Shown: positions 14,386-23,147 of the stretch, one piece after another
How positions within the stretch are numbered: position 1 is the first letter of the stretch
Layout of the letters: every line of letters begins with the position of its first letter
Assembly: GCA_045124055.1 (NCBI GenBank)
Contig: JBGVKZ010000023.1
Coordinates: forward strand, 1-48,184
Reading direction: 5' to 3'
Length of the DNA stretch: 48,184 bases
Origin: CALZKI01 sp045124055
GTDB lineage: Bacteria > Bacillota > Clostridia > Lachnospirales > Lachnospiraceae
Program-made: the position numbers and the translations under genes
The notes under the pieces: model-generated
What the model saw: only the letters and a program-made list of their open reading frames with translations
Told to the model about the DNA's origin: nothing
Database searches by the model: none

Positions 14386-16164
14386 ATGTACTATCCGGAA
14401 GAACTGGTAGAAGAAGTACGAATGAAAAATGACATAGTAGATGTAATTTCCGGGTATGTGCGATTGCAGAAAAAGGGTAGTAGTTACTTTGGTTTATGCC
14501 CTTTCCACAATGAAAAATCTCCTTCTTTTTCAGTGTCTCCGGGAAAACAGATGTATTATTGTTTTGGCTGTGGTGCAGGAGGTAATGTATTTACCTTTGT
14601 GCAGGCTTACGAAAATTATAGTTTTCCAGAGGCAATCAAATATCTGGCGGATAGAGTCAGCGTCAGTTTGCCGGAAGTAGAATACTCGGAAGAAACGAAG
14701 AAAAAAGAAAGTAAACGAGCAATTTTACTGGAAATTAATAAACAGGCGGCAAACTATTTTTACTATCAGCTTCGGACAGAACACGGCAAGATTGGACATC
14801 GTTATTTTGAAGGCAGAAAGCTTTCGGAAGAAACAATGAAAAAGTTTGCCTTAGGTTTTGCCAATGTAACCAGCGATGATTTGGTCAAATATTTGAAATC
14901 GAAAGGTTTTAAAGATGAGCAGATTGTAGAGGCCGGACTAGGAAGTGTGGATGAAAAGTATGGAATTCACGATAAGTTTTGGAATAGAGTTATGTTTCCA
15001 ATCCAAGATATTAACCATAGAGTTATCGGTTTTGGCGGACGAGTTATGGGCGATGGAAAACCGAAATATCTAAACTCGCCGGAAACAATGATTTTCGATA
15101 AAAGCCGAAATTTGTATGGTCTCAATTTTGCCAGAACTTCAAGGAGTGGTAACATTATCATATGCGAAGGTTATATGGATGTTATTGCTATGCATCAGGC
15201 AGGATTTACTCAAGCGGTAGCTTCCCTTGGAACAGCATTTACGGTGGGACAAGCCAATCTCCTACGGCGTTACACAAATCAGGTCTTATTGGCCTATGAT
15301 AGCGATGGGGCAGGAACCAGTGCGGCACTTAGGGCACTTGGGATTTTAAGAGAAGTGGATTTGGTTGGAAAAATCATTCATTTAGAGCCCTATAAAGACC
15401 CAGATGAATTTATCAAAAATCTCGGTGCAGAAGAATTTCAGAAACGAATTGATGAAGCGGAAAACAGCTTTTTCTTTGAAATTCGGGTATTAGAAAGAGA
15501 GTATGATTTGAAAGACCCGGATTCTAAAACGAGATTTTTTAAAGAAGTGGCGAAAAAATTATGTGGTTTTAGCGAGGAAGTAGAACGGGAAAACTACATT
15601 CAGGCAATCGCAGAAAAATATAATATTGGATTTGACAATTTGAGGAAACTAGTTACGTCGTATGCTTCTAAAACCGGAATTGCCAAACCCATTGAAAAAC
15701 CAAAAACGGGAATTAAAGCCAAAAATGACCCGGAGGAAGCTATTAAGAAAAATCAAAGACTTTTGATTACCTGGCTTACGGATAATCCGCAACTATATAA
15801 GACGGTGAAGAAATACATTTCTCCGGAGGATTTTACCGAGGATTTATACCGGCAGGTAGCCACAAAACTTTTTGAAGATATTGAAAAAGATGCTTATAAT
15901 CCGGCAGCAATTATCAGTATGTTTGTAGATGAAAGTGAACAGCGTCAGGTGGCAGAATTATTTTCCACCAATTTGACGGGGCTGGAGACTCAGGCAGATA
16001 GGGAAAAAGCTTTTCACGATATTGTTGTAGCTGTTAAGAAAAATAGCTACGAACATTATTCTCAGAAGTTAGGTAGCGATGTAACTGCTCTCCAACAGGT
16101 GATTGCTGGGAAAAAGGCATTAGAAGAACTACAAAAAACGCATATTTTGCTGAATGAAAGATAA
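14386..16164 (+). CDS. dnaG: DNA primase
   Basis: A 592-residue primase that makes RNA primers at the replication fork. Seen: the CHC2 zinc ribbon (CPFHNEKSPSFSVSP then CFGCGAGG, about residues 38-65), the catalytic core, the TOPRIM signature IIICEGYMDVIAMHQ (about 257-271) and LLAYDSDGAG. The C-terminal DnaB-interaction domain is present but divergent. Strong AGGAGA site upstream. Co-directional with dgt and rpoD, the classical macromolecular synthesis operon. Confidence 0.97.
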   Translation: MYYPEELVEEVRMKNDIVDVISGYVRLQKKGSSYFGLCPFHNEKSPSFSVSPGKQMYYCFGCGAGGNVFTFVQAYENYSFPEAIKYLADRVSVSLPEVEYSEETKKKESKRAILLEINKQAANYFYYQLRTEHGKIGHRYFEGRKLSEETMKKFALGFANVTSDDLVKYLKSKGFKDEQIVEAGLGSVDEKYGIHDKFWNRVMFPIQDINHRVIGFGGRVMGDGKPKYLNSPETMIFDKSRNLYGLNFARTSRSGNIIICEGYMDVIAMHQAGFTQAVASLGTAFTVGQANLLRRYTNQVLLAYDSDGAGTSAALRALGILREVDLVGKIIHLEPYKDPDEFIKNLGAEEFQKRIDEAENSFFFEIRVLEREYDLKDPDSKTRFFKEVAKKLCGFSEEVERENYIQAIAEKYNIGFDNLRKLVTSYASKTGIAKPIEKPKTGIKAKNDPEEAIKKNQRLLITWLTDNPQLYKTVKKYISPEDFTEDLYRQVATKLFEDIEKDAYNPAAIISMFVDESEQRQVAELFSTNLTGLETQADREKAFHDIVVAVKKNSYEHYSQKLGSDVTALQQVIAGKKALEELQKTHILLNER

Positions 16165-16200
16165 TAATAGAACTAGACAATGGAAGGACGGAAAGCCGAA

Positions 16201-17316
16201 ATGGACGAAAACACACAGGTACAGTTTGATGAGAAATTAAAGGAACTCATTAACTTAGCAAAAAAGAAAAAGAATGAACTGGATTTAAAAGAAGTACAGG
16301 ATTTTGTTGCTGCACTGAATTTGCAGGAAGAACAGATGGACAAGGTATTTGAAGAATTGGAAAGAAATGGAGTGGAAATTCTTGGAATACCGGAAGCCGA
16401 TGATATTGATGATGAAGAAATTATTTTGACAGAGGAAGATGAAGTTGACGTTGAAAACTTGGATTTAACGATGCCAGATGGCTACAACTTGGAAGACCCT
16501 GTAAGAATGTATTTGAAAGAAATCGGTAAAGTGCCACTTTTATCTGCAGAAGAAGAAATCGAGTTAGCAAAAAGAATGGAACAGGGCGATGAGGAAGCAA
16601 AAAAACGTCTTTCAGAGGCAAATCTTCGTCTTGTAGTTAGTATTGCAAAAAGATATGTAGGTCGTGGTATGCTTTTCCTTGATTTGATTCAGGAAGGTAA
16701 CTTAGGTCTTATTAAAGCAGTAGAAAAGTTTGATTATAGCAAAGGCTACAAATTTTCTACTTATGCTACTTGGTGGATTCGTCAGGCTATTACCAGAGCC
16801 ATTGCTGACCAGGCAAGAACGATTCGTATTCCGGTGCATATGGTGGAAACAATCAACAAATTAGTACGTGTAAGCAGACAGTTACTTCAGCAGTTAGGTA
16901 GAGAACCAAGTCCAGAAGAAATCGCGGCAGAAATGAGTATGCCAGTAGAACGTGTTAGAGAAATCCTCAAAATTTCTCAGGAGCCGGTTTCTTTGGAAAC
17001 ACCTATCGGTGAGGAAGAAGATAGCCATTTAGGAGACTTCATTCAGGACGATAACGTACCTGTGCCAGCAGATGCGGCAGCTTTTACCTTGTTAAAAGAA
17101 CAGCTTCGCGAAGTGTTGTCTACGTTAACAGAGAGAGAACAAAAAGTATTACGTCTTCGTTTTGGTTTAGATGATGGACGTGCCAGAACATTGGAAGAAG
17201 TTGGTAAGGAATTTAACGTAACCAGAGAGCGTATCAGACAGATTGAAGCCAAAGCTCTTAGAAAACTTCGTCATCCAAGTAGAAGCCGTAAATTAAAGGA
17301 CTTTTTAGAAATTTAG
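16201..17316 (+). CDS. rpoD: Primary sigma factor RpoD (sigma A)
   Basis: A 371-residue housekeeping sigma factor. Seen: a short acidic region 1.1 tail, region 1.2 DPVRMYLKEIGKVPLL, region 2 with GNLGLIKAVEKFDY and STYATWWIRQAI (-10 recognition), region 3, and region 4 ending in VTRERIRQIEAKALRKLR (-35 recognition). Start ATG 16201 is preferred; the in-frame ATG 16180 lacks a ribosome site. Thirty-six bases after dnaG. Confidence 0.97.
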   Translation: MDENTQVQFDEKLKELINLAKKKKNELDLKEVQDFVAALNLQEEQMDKVFEELERNGVEILGIPEADDIDDEEIILTEEDEVDVENLDLTMPDGYNLEDPVRMYLKEIGKVPLLSAEEEIELAKRMEQGDEEAKKRLSEANLRLVVSIAKRYVGRGMLFLDLIQEGNLGLIKAVEKFDYSKGYKFSTYATWWIRQAITRAIADQARTIRIPVHMVETINKLVRVSRQLLQQLGREPSPEEIAAEMSMPVERVREILKISQEPVSLETPIGEEEDSHLGDFIQDDNVPVPADAAAFTLLKEQLREVLSTLTEREQKVLRLRFGLDDGRARTLEEVGKEFNVTRERIRQIEAKALRKLRHPSRSRKLKDFLEI

Positions 17317-17334
17317 TATATTTGGAGAAGAATT

Positions 17335-18036
17335 ATGGAATTATCAGCTCGTTTGGAGACTGTTGCAAAAATGGTTACAAAAGGGAACCGTGTCTGTGAT
17401 GTAGGTTGCGACCACGGTTACATATCCATTTATCTTGTAAAAAATGATATTTCTCCCTTTGTATATGCAATGGACGTAAATATTGGTCCACTAGAGCGGG
17501 CAAAAGAACATATTGTGGAATATGGCTTGGAAAATCAGATAGAAACCATTTTATCCGATGGATTATGTTCTCTTAAAGAACGAGAAAGTGATGCACTAAT
17601 TTGTGCTGGAATGGGCGGAAAATTAGTGATTAAAATTCTTACAGAAGGTATGGATAAGGTACGTAAAATGAAAGAACTTATTTTACAGCCTCAGTCAGAA
17701 ATTCATTTTGTCCGTGCCTTTTTGCGAGAACAAGGCTTTTTCATTGACAGAGAAGATATGGTTTTAGAAGACGGAAAGTTTTATCCGATTATGCACGTTT
17801 TAGTTTCTTCCAAGGAAAAAAATGCGGAAAACCCGGTGTTTGATAAGTTTGGAGAGAGGTTACTTCTTGATAAACACCCGGTTTTACTTCAATATCTTGT
17901 GTATACGAAGAACACCCTTGATGAGATTGAAAAAAGACTTTCCAGGGAAGAAAAAACTGACAAAATTAAGGAAAGACTTCTTGAACTAAAAAAACAGCAA
18001 ACAGAAGTAGAAGATGCAATAAAGTATTTTCATTGA
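17335..18036 (+). CDS. trmK: tRNA (adenine22-N1)-methyltransferase TrmK
   Basis: A 233-residue SAM-dependent enzyme that methylates A22 in tRNAs of Gram-positive bacteria. Seen: ARLETVAKMVTKG, motif I VCDVGCDHGYISIYL, YAMDVNIGPLERAKEH and the LICAGMGGKLV motif IV region. The C-terminus is a coiled-coil (about 195-230), as in the family. Eighteen bases after rpoD; the rpoD-trmK-nif3 order is standard in Firmicutes. Confidence 0.93.
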   Translation: MELSARLETVAKMVTKGNRVCDVGCDHGYISIYLVKNDISPFVYAMDVNIGPLERAKEHIVEYGLENQIETILSDGLCSLKERESDALICAGMGGKLVIKILTEGMDKVRKMKELILQPQSEIHFVRAFLREQGFFIDREDMVLEDGKFYPIMHVLVSSKEKNAENPVFDKFGERLLLDKHPVLLQYLVYTKNTLDEIEKRLSREEKTDKIKERLLELKKQQTEVEDAIKYFH

Positions 18037-18075
18037 TAGAGAAATTCTATTTTTTAGGGTACACAGGAGGCGTCT

Positions 18076-18858
18076 ATGAGATGTAGCGAAATTATTACCA
18101 GACTGGAAATTTTATCACCCCCTTCTTTTGCAGAAAAGTGGGACAATGTAGGGTTATTGGTAGGAAGATGCGACCAAGAGATTTCTTCCATATATATAGC
18201 CGTAGATGCAACGGATAAAGTCATTGAGGAAGCTGTTTTGAATGGTGCAGATATGATTATTACTCACCACCCGCTGATTTTTGATGGATTAAAAAGCATT
18301 ACCGAAGAAGATTTTATTGGTAGAAGAGTGCGTAAGCTGATTAGTGAAAATATTTGTTACTATGCTATGCATACCAATTTTGATGTACTTGGAATGGCAG
18401 ATGCAGCGGCAGAAGAAATGGAATTATCCAATTCTCAAGTACTGCATGTTACCTATGAAGATGATATTTCAAAGGAAGGTCTTGGTAGATATGGTAAATT
18501 ACCAAGAGCAATGACGCTAGGGGAGTGTGCGGAATTTGTGAAACGCAAATTTTCTCTTTCCAGTGTAGCTGTGTATGGAGACCTTCGCACAGTGGTAGAC
18601 ATTGCGGCTATTTGTCCGGGGTCTGGAAAAGATTTTGTGGAAGATGTCATAAAAGTTGGTGCCGATGTGTATGTCACAGGAGACATTTCCCATCATACAG
18701 GAATTGATAGTGTGGCACAAAACCTGATGGTGATTGATGCAGGGCATTATGGTATCGAGAAAATATTTGTACCATATATGAAGGATTTCTTGAAAAAACA
18801 AATGCATGGCATTAAGGTATTTACAGAAGAAACGAAAAATCCTTTTATAGTAATTTAG
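18076..18858 (+). CDS. Nif3-like dinuclear metal-centre protein (YqfO/DUF34)
   Basis: A 260-residue member of the Nif3/GTP cyclohydrolase I type 2 family. Seen: FAEKWDNVGLLVG, the metal-binding ITHHPLIFDGLKSI (His pair), MHTNFDVLGMADA and the C-terminal VIDAGHYGIEK. It lacks the PII-like insert of the longer Bacillus YqfO. The cellular role is not settled. Follows trmK in the conserved order, with AGGAGG upstream. Confidence 0.92.
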   Translation: MRCSEIITRLEILSPPSFAEKWDNVGLLVGRCDQEISSIYIAVDATDKVIEEAVLNGADMIITHHPLIFDGLKSITEEDFIGRRVRKLISENICYYAMHTNFDVLGMADAAAEEMELSNSQVLHVTYEDDISKEGLGRYGKLPRAMTLGECAEFVKRKFSLSSVAVYGDLRTVVDIAAICPGSGKDFVEDVIKVGADVYVTGDISHHTGIDSVAQNLMVIDAGHYGIEKIFVPYMKDFLKKQMHGIKVFTEETKNPFIVI

Positions 18859-18859
18859 G

Positions 18860-18887
18860 TTACATTTTCTGAGGTATTTCATATAAT
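18860..18887 (+). promoter_or_regulatory. Promoter of the nucleoside kinase gene
   Basis: TTACAT (18860-18865), 16-base spacer, TATAAT (18882-18887), starting one base after the nif3 stop codon. Confidence 0.6.
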
Positions 18888-18913
18888 ATAGCATTTACTT
18901 ATGGAGGATTAGT

Positions 18914-20575
18914 ATGGGGAAAGTATCAATTATTATTGAAGGAAAAACATACGAATATGAAAAAGGCACAAGTTTTGAAACCATTGCCCAGGATTTTAGC
19001 AAGGAACATAATGGTTTAATTGCTTTAGTTGTTTTTAATGGAAAAATTAGAGAACTGGTGAAAAAAGCAGACCGGGACGGAACCCTTGAATTTATTACCT
19101 TAAAGGATTCTATCGGACATAAGGCATACATCAGAACGGCTACTATGATGATGTTAAAAGCCATTTATGATGTTATGGGCAGAGAAAACGTAAAAAAGGC
19201 AAAAATTGAGTTTGCGATTGGAGCTGGGTATTATTGTAGCATAGAAAGCGATATAAAAATAACCGATGAAATTGTAAAACGTGTCAATGAGCGAATGAAC
19301 TATATGGTCATTGCAGCAATGCCAATTATCAAAAAATCCTACCCATTAGATGATGCGGTGGAATTATTTGAAAAACAGGGTATGCAGGATAAAGTGAAAA
19401 TGATGAAGTTTAGACGTAGTTCAATCGTGAATGTATATGCACTGGACGGATATTACGATTACTATTACGGTTTTATGCTTCCAGATTGTAGCTATGTCAA
19501 ATATTTCAATGTATTTTCTTATGAAAAAGGCTTTATGCTCTTATTACCGGAACGCAATGAACCAGAAAAATTAAGAGTTTTTGAACCAAGAGAAAAACTA
19601 TTCAACACACTGATGCAATCGACCCTTTTAGGAGAAAAAATGGGAATTGATACAGTGGGTGATTTAAATAATAAAATTTGTGAAGGAAAAATTTACGATA
19701 TCATTCGTGTTCAGGAGGCACTTCAGGAAAGAAGAATTGCTGAAATTGCACAGGACATTGTGGATAGAAAAGATGTAAAATTTGTGATGATAGCGGGACC
19801 ATCTTCTTCTGGTAAAACTACTTTCTCTCACAGATTATCGACTCAGCTTAGTACTCATGGTTTGACACCTCACCCGATTGCCATTGACAACTATTTTGTC
19901 AATCGAGAGGTGACACCAAGAGATGAAAATGGCGACTACAACTTTGAATGTCTAGAAGCCATTGATATCAAACAGTTTAATCAGGATATGTGTGATTTGC
20001 TGGAAGGGAAAACAGTGGAATTACCATACTATAATTTTAAAACAGGACGTAGAGAATATAAGGGAAACTTCTTGACATTGGGCAAAGAAGATGTTTTAGT
20101 TATTGAAGGAATTCATGGTTTGAATGATAAAATGTCTTATGCTTTGCCACACGAAAGCAAGTACAAGGTTTATATTAGTGCTTTAACCAGTATGAATGTA
20201 GATGAGCACAATCGAATTCCTACAACCGATGGACGACTGATAAGAAGAATGGTGCGAGATGCCAGAACAAGAGGGACATCTGCCAAAGGAACGATTCAAA
20301 TGTGGCCTTCTGTACGAAAGGGAGAAGAAGAAAATATTTTTCCTTTCCAGGAAGATGCAGATGCAATGTTTAATTCCGCGTTGGTGTATGAACTGGCAGT
20401 TTTAAAAGTATATGCAGAACCTCTTCTTTACAGTATTGAGCCAGAAGATGAAGAATATTTTGAAGCCAGAAGACTTTTAAAATTCTTAGAATATTTCTTG
20501 GCTGTTAGCAGCGATAAATTACCTAATAACTCCATTTGTCGAGAATTTGTGGGTGGAAGCTGTTTTGATGTTTAA
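18914..20575 (+). CDS. TGS/ThrRS-like plus uridine kinase fusion (nucleoside kinase)
   Basis: A 553-residue protein common in clostridia. The N-terminal 60 residues form a TGS-like domain, residues about 60-240 resemble the threonyl-tRNA synthetase second domain, and the C-terminal half is a uridine kinase/phosphoribulokinase-type P-loop kinase. Seen: Walker A AGPSSSGKTTFSHRL (about residue 295), PHPIAIDNYFV, and VLVIEGIHGLND as Walker B. The substrate is not certain. TTATGGAGGATT precedes the start. RNase P RNA begins about 12 bases after its stop. Confidence 0.88.
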   Translation: MGKVSIIIEGKTYEYEKGTSFETIAQDFSKEHNGLIALVVFNGKIRELVKKADRDGTLEFITLKDSIGHKAYIRTATMMMLKAIYDVMGRENVKKAKIEFAIGAGYYCSIESDIKITDEIVKRVNERMNYMVIAAMPIIKKSYPLDDAVELFEKQGMQDKVKMMKFRRSSIVNVYALDGYYDYYYGFMLPDCSYVKYFNVFSYEKGFMLLLPERNEPEKLRVFEPREKLFNTLMQSTLLGEKMGIDTVGDLNNKICEGKIYDIIRVQEALQERRIAEIAQDIVDRKDVKFVMIAGPSSSGKTTFSHRLSTQLSTHGLTPHPIAIDNYFVNREVTPRDENGDYNFECLEAIDIKQFNQDMCDLLEGKTVELPYYNFKTGRREYKGNFLTLGKEDVLVIEGIHGLNDKMSYALPHESKYKVYISALTSMNVDEHNRIPTTDGRLIRRMVRDARTRGTSAKGTIQMWPSVRKGEEENIFPFQEDADAMFNSALVYELAVLKVYAEPLLYSIEPEDEEYFEARRLLKFLEYFLAVSSDKLPNNSICREFVGGSCFDV

Positions 20576-20586
20576 TATGTTTATAT

Positions 20587-20923
20587 AAAAGTAAAATAAA
20601 TGACCGCGGCTGCCATTAGGCAGGTGAGGAAAGTCCGGGCTTCATAGGGCAGGATGCCGGATAACGTCCGGTGGAGGTGACTCCAAGGAAAGTGCAACAG
20701 AAATAAACCGCCACGAAAGTGGTAAGGGTGGAAAGGCAGTGTAAGAGACTACCGTATTGTTGGTAACAACAATAGCCATGTAAACCCCATTCGAAGCAAG
20801 ACCAAATAGAGAACGTTTGAATTGGCCCGATTTGTTCTCAGGTGGGTTGCTTGAAGCGGCTGGCAACAGTCGTTCTAGATAGATGGTCATTCACGACATA
20901 ACCCGGCTTATCGTTTTGCTTTT
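20587..20923 (+). ncRNA. rnpB: RNase P RNA (type A)
   Basis: The catalytic RNA that removes tRNA 5' leaders. Seen: GAGGAAAGTCCGGGC near the 5' end, the AGGGTGGAAAGGCAGTGTAA region, the CR-IV core AAGCAAGACCAAATAG, the 3' GATAGATGGTCATTCACGAC block and terminal ACCCGGCTTATCG. AAAAGTAAAA (20587-20596) can pair with TTTTGCTTTT (20914-20923), extending the closing helix P1; exact ends are uncertain by several bases. It lies immediately behind the nucleoside kinase. Confidence 0.95.
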
Positions 20924-20934
20924 ATTAAAATATC

Positions 20935-20963
20935 GGAGGGACTATTTTTTTGAATAGCCCTCC
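20935..20963 (+). promoter_or_regulatory. Dyad over the -35 region of the COG0523 operon
   Basis: GGAGGG-A-CTATT (20935-20946) pairs with AATAG-CCCTCC (20953-20963). It overlaps the -35 element at 20950-20955. No T-run follows. CCTCCAAAAA (20959-20968) could instead pair with TTTTTGGAGG (20982-20991), which contains the ribosome binding site of the next gene. Confidence 0.5.
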
Positions 20964-20978
20964 AAAAAATAGTATAAA
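20950..20978 (+). promoter_or_regulatory. Promoter of the COG0523 GTPase pair
   Basis: TTGAAT (20950-20955), 17-base spacer, TATAAA (20973-20978). I see no clear Zur box. Confidence 0.6.
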
Positions 20979-20999
20979 AGATTTTTGGAGGCAGTAAAT

Positions 21000-22130
21000 A
21001 TGACAAAAATTGATATTTTTTCCGGATTTTTAGGTGCAGGAAAAACAACATTAATCAAAAAATTATTAAAAGAGGTTTTGAACAATACAAAGACCGTTTT
21101 AATTGAAAATGAATTTGGTGAAATCGGCATCGATGGCGGATTTTTAAAAGAAGCCGGTATAGAAATTAAAGAAATGAATTCCGGTTGTATCTGCTGTTCT
21201 TTAGTAGGCGATTTTGGCACTTCTTTAAAAGAAGTAATTGAAAAATATGCACCAGATAGAATTTTAATCGAGCCATCAGGCGTTGGAAAATTATCAGATG
21301 TTATAAAGGCTGTGGAAGGCGTAAAAACAGATGTACCGGTACAGTTAAATAGTGCAGTAGCGGTAGTAGATGCAAAAAAATGCAAAATGTATATGAAAAA
21401 CTTTGGCGAATTTTTCATTAATCAGATTGAACACGCCGGAACGATTGTTTTAAGTAGAACCGATGAAATGAGTGAAGAAAAAATCGCACAGTGTATACAG
21501 TTAATTCGTCAGCACAATGAAAAAGCAACAATTATCACAACTCCTTGGGATTCTTTGGAAGGACAACTTATACTAGATACCATTGAAGGTGTGAAAGATT
21601 TAGAAAAAGAATTGATGGAAGAAGTGCACAAACAAAATGACCACGAGCATCACCATGACCATCACCACGACCACGGTGAACATTGTTGCTGCGGTGGACA
21701 TCATCATCACGATGAAGACCACGAATGTCATCACGACCATCATCATCACGATGAAGACCACGAATGCCATCATGACCACGACCATCACGAACATGATGAA
21801 CACTGTACCTGTGGTTGTCACGACCATAACCATCACGGACATCATCACGCAGATGAAGTCTTTACAAGCTTTGGGTTAGAAACACCTGCTACCTTTGAAA
21901 AAGAAGAAATTGAAGCAATTTTAGGTGCTTTGGAGCAGGAAGAAACCTATGGTTTCGTGCTTCGTGCAAAAGGAATGGTAGCATCAAATGACGGAACTTG
22001 GATTTATTTTGATTATGTACCGGGAGAAAGCGATGTGCGTGAAGGGAAACCAGACGTAACAGGAAAAATTTGTGTTATCGGTTCAAAACTCAACGAAGAA
22101 CACTTAAAACAGTTATTTGAAAGGAACTAA
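21000..22130 (+). CDS. COG0523/CobW-family GTPase with His-rich metal-binding region
   Basis: A 376-residue metallochaperone GTPase. Seen: Walker A GFLGAGKTT (residues about 9-17), the family CxCC motif in SGCICCSL (about 61-68), EPSGVG, an unusual G4 motif SRTDEM in place of NKxD, and then about 75 residues (about 215-290) dominated by His with Asp and Cys, before the C-terminal CobW_C domain. Family knowledge: such proteins (ZNG1/YciC-like) insert or store zinc or other metals. GGAGG at 20987-20991 favours ATG 21000 over the upstream TTG. The next GTPase gene starts two bases after its stop. Confidence 0.88.
   Translation: MTKIDIFSGFLGAGKTTLIKKLLKEVLNNTKTVLIENEFGEIGIDGGFLKEAGIEIKEMNSGCICCSLVGDFGTSLKEVIEKYAPDRILIEPSGVGKLSDVIKAVEGVKTDVPVQLNSAVAVVDAKKCKMYMKNFGEFFINQIEHAGTIVLSRTDEMSEEKIAQCIQLIRQHNEKATIITTPWDSLEGQLILDTIEGVKDLEKELMEEVHKQNDHEHHHDHHHDHGEHCCCGGHHHHDEDHECHHDHHHHDEDHECHHDHDHHEHDEHCTCGCHDHNHHGHHHADEVFTSFGLETPATFEKEEIEAILGALEQEETYGFVLRAKGMVASNDGTWIYFDYVPGESDVREGKPDVTGKICVIGSKLNEEHLKQLFERN
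21699..21776 (+). repeat. Tandem 39-bp coding repeat in the His-rich region
   Basis: Two back-to-back 39-base units (21699-21737 and 21738-21776) differ at two positions and encode HHHHDEDHECHHD twice. This looks like a recent in-frame expansion of metal ligands. Confidence 0.85.
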
Positions 22131-22132
22131 TC

Positions 22133-23062
22133 ATGATACCTGTATTTATGATAAATGGCTTTTTGGAAAGCGGAAAAAGTGAATTTATAGTTTATACATT
22201 GGGACAACCATATTTTACCATAAAAGGAAGAACCCTTTTGATTGTGTGTGAAGAAGGGGAAGTAGAATATGAGGAAAAACTTCTAAAAAAGAGTCGCACA
22301 GATATGGTTGTAATTGACGAGGAAGAAGATTTTACTATTCAAAATCTTATAGAGTTGGAAAAAAAGTACAAGCCAGAAAGAGTGATTATCGAGTATAATG
22401 GAATGTGGAATTTTAAAAATATGAAGCTTCCGATTCATTGGCAGGTAGAACAGCAGATTACAACGATTGATGCTTCTACATTTGCCATGTACTACACAAA
22501 TATGAAATCTCTTTTGTCAGAAATGGTAAAAAAGTCAGAAATGATTATTTTCAATCGATGTGATGGAATTGATGACTTGGCAACCTACAAGAGAAATATC
22601 AAAGCGGTTAATCCACAGGCAGAAATTATTTTTGAGGATGCCAATGGTGAAATTAATGAAATTTTAGAAGAAGACCTACCTTTTGATATTAATGCACCGG
22701 TAATTACCTTAGATAATTTGGGTTATGGTATTTGGTATATTGATACTATGGAGCATTTAGACAGATACATCGGAAAAACCATTGAATTTACTGCAATGGT
22801 CTATACACCTGAAAATTTTCCAAAGGGATATTTTGTACCAGGTAGAATGGCAATGACCTGTTGTGCAGATGATATGGCATTTTTAGGATATGCGTGCAAA
22901 TACGATGATGCGGATAAATTAAAACAGAAAGCCTGGGTAACAGTAAAAGCAACTATTCAAAAAGAATGTTTTGCAGGTTACAAAGGAGAAGGACCAATGT
23001 TACACGCAATTAGTGTAACACTATGTAAAAGACCAAAAGAACCGGTTATCAATTTTACATAA
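22133..23062 (+). CDS. COG0523-like GTPase fused to a TIGR03943/DUF1980-type C-terminal domain
   Basis: A 309-residue protein. The N-terminal half is a divergent CobW-type GTPase: GFLESGKSE (P-loop), IIFNRCDG at the G4 position, and no CxCC motif. The C-terminal part (about 200-305) contains GRMAMTCCADDMAFLGYAC, typical of the YcgQ/DUF1980 C-terminal domain. Family knowledge: YcgQR and COG0523 proteins are both tied to metal, especially zinc, homeostasis. Two bases after the His-rich GTPase, so surely co-translated. The two probably work as a pair. Confidence 0.75.
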   Translation: MIPVFMINGFLESGKSEFIVYTLGQPYFTIKGRTLLIVCEEGEVEYEEKLLKKSRTDMVVIDEEEDFTIQNLIELEKKYKPERVIIEYNGMWNFKNMKLPIHWQVEQQITTIDASTFAMYYTNMKSLLSEMVKKSEMIIFNRCDGIDDLATYKRNIKAVNPQAEIIFEDANGEINEILEEDLPFDINAPVITLDNLGYGIWYIDTMEHLDRYIGKTIEFTAMVYTPENFPKGYFVPGRMAMTCCADDMAFLGYACKYDDADKLKQKAWVTVKATIQKECFAGYKGEGPMLHAISVTLCKRPKEPVINFT

Positions 23063-23070
23063 GAAGGATA

Positions 23071-23098
23071 AGGGATTGTGGCGACATAATCCCTTTTT
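23071..23098 (+). terminator. Intrinsic terminator after the GTPase pair
   Basis: AGGGATT (23071-23077) pairs with AATCCCT (23088-23094), then a T5 run. Confidence 0.85.
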
Positions 23099-23105
23099 AA
23101 TGCAT

Positions 23106-23126
23106 AGGAAATCATGAAAATTTCCT
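23106..23126 (+). other. Small hairpin in the leader of the S4 gene
   Basis: AGGAAAT (23106-23112) pairs with ATTTCCT (23120-23126), just upstream of the ribosome binding site. Possible translational control of the RNA-binding protein that follows; speculative. Confidence 0.35.
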
Positions 23127-23147
23127 GCAAGGTGAGGGACAATTTAG

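Noticed and set aside
21600..21848. Long open frames antisense to and overlapping the His-rich GTPase region, in other frames
   Set aside because: They are produced by the CAT/CAC repeat composition; Met/Val or Thr/Ile-only products with no ribosome site.
23106..23126. Riboswitch ahead of the S4 protein gene
   Set aside because: Only one short hairpin, with no conserved ligand-binding core.
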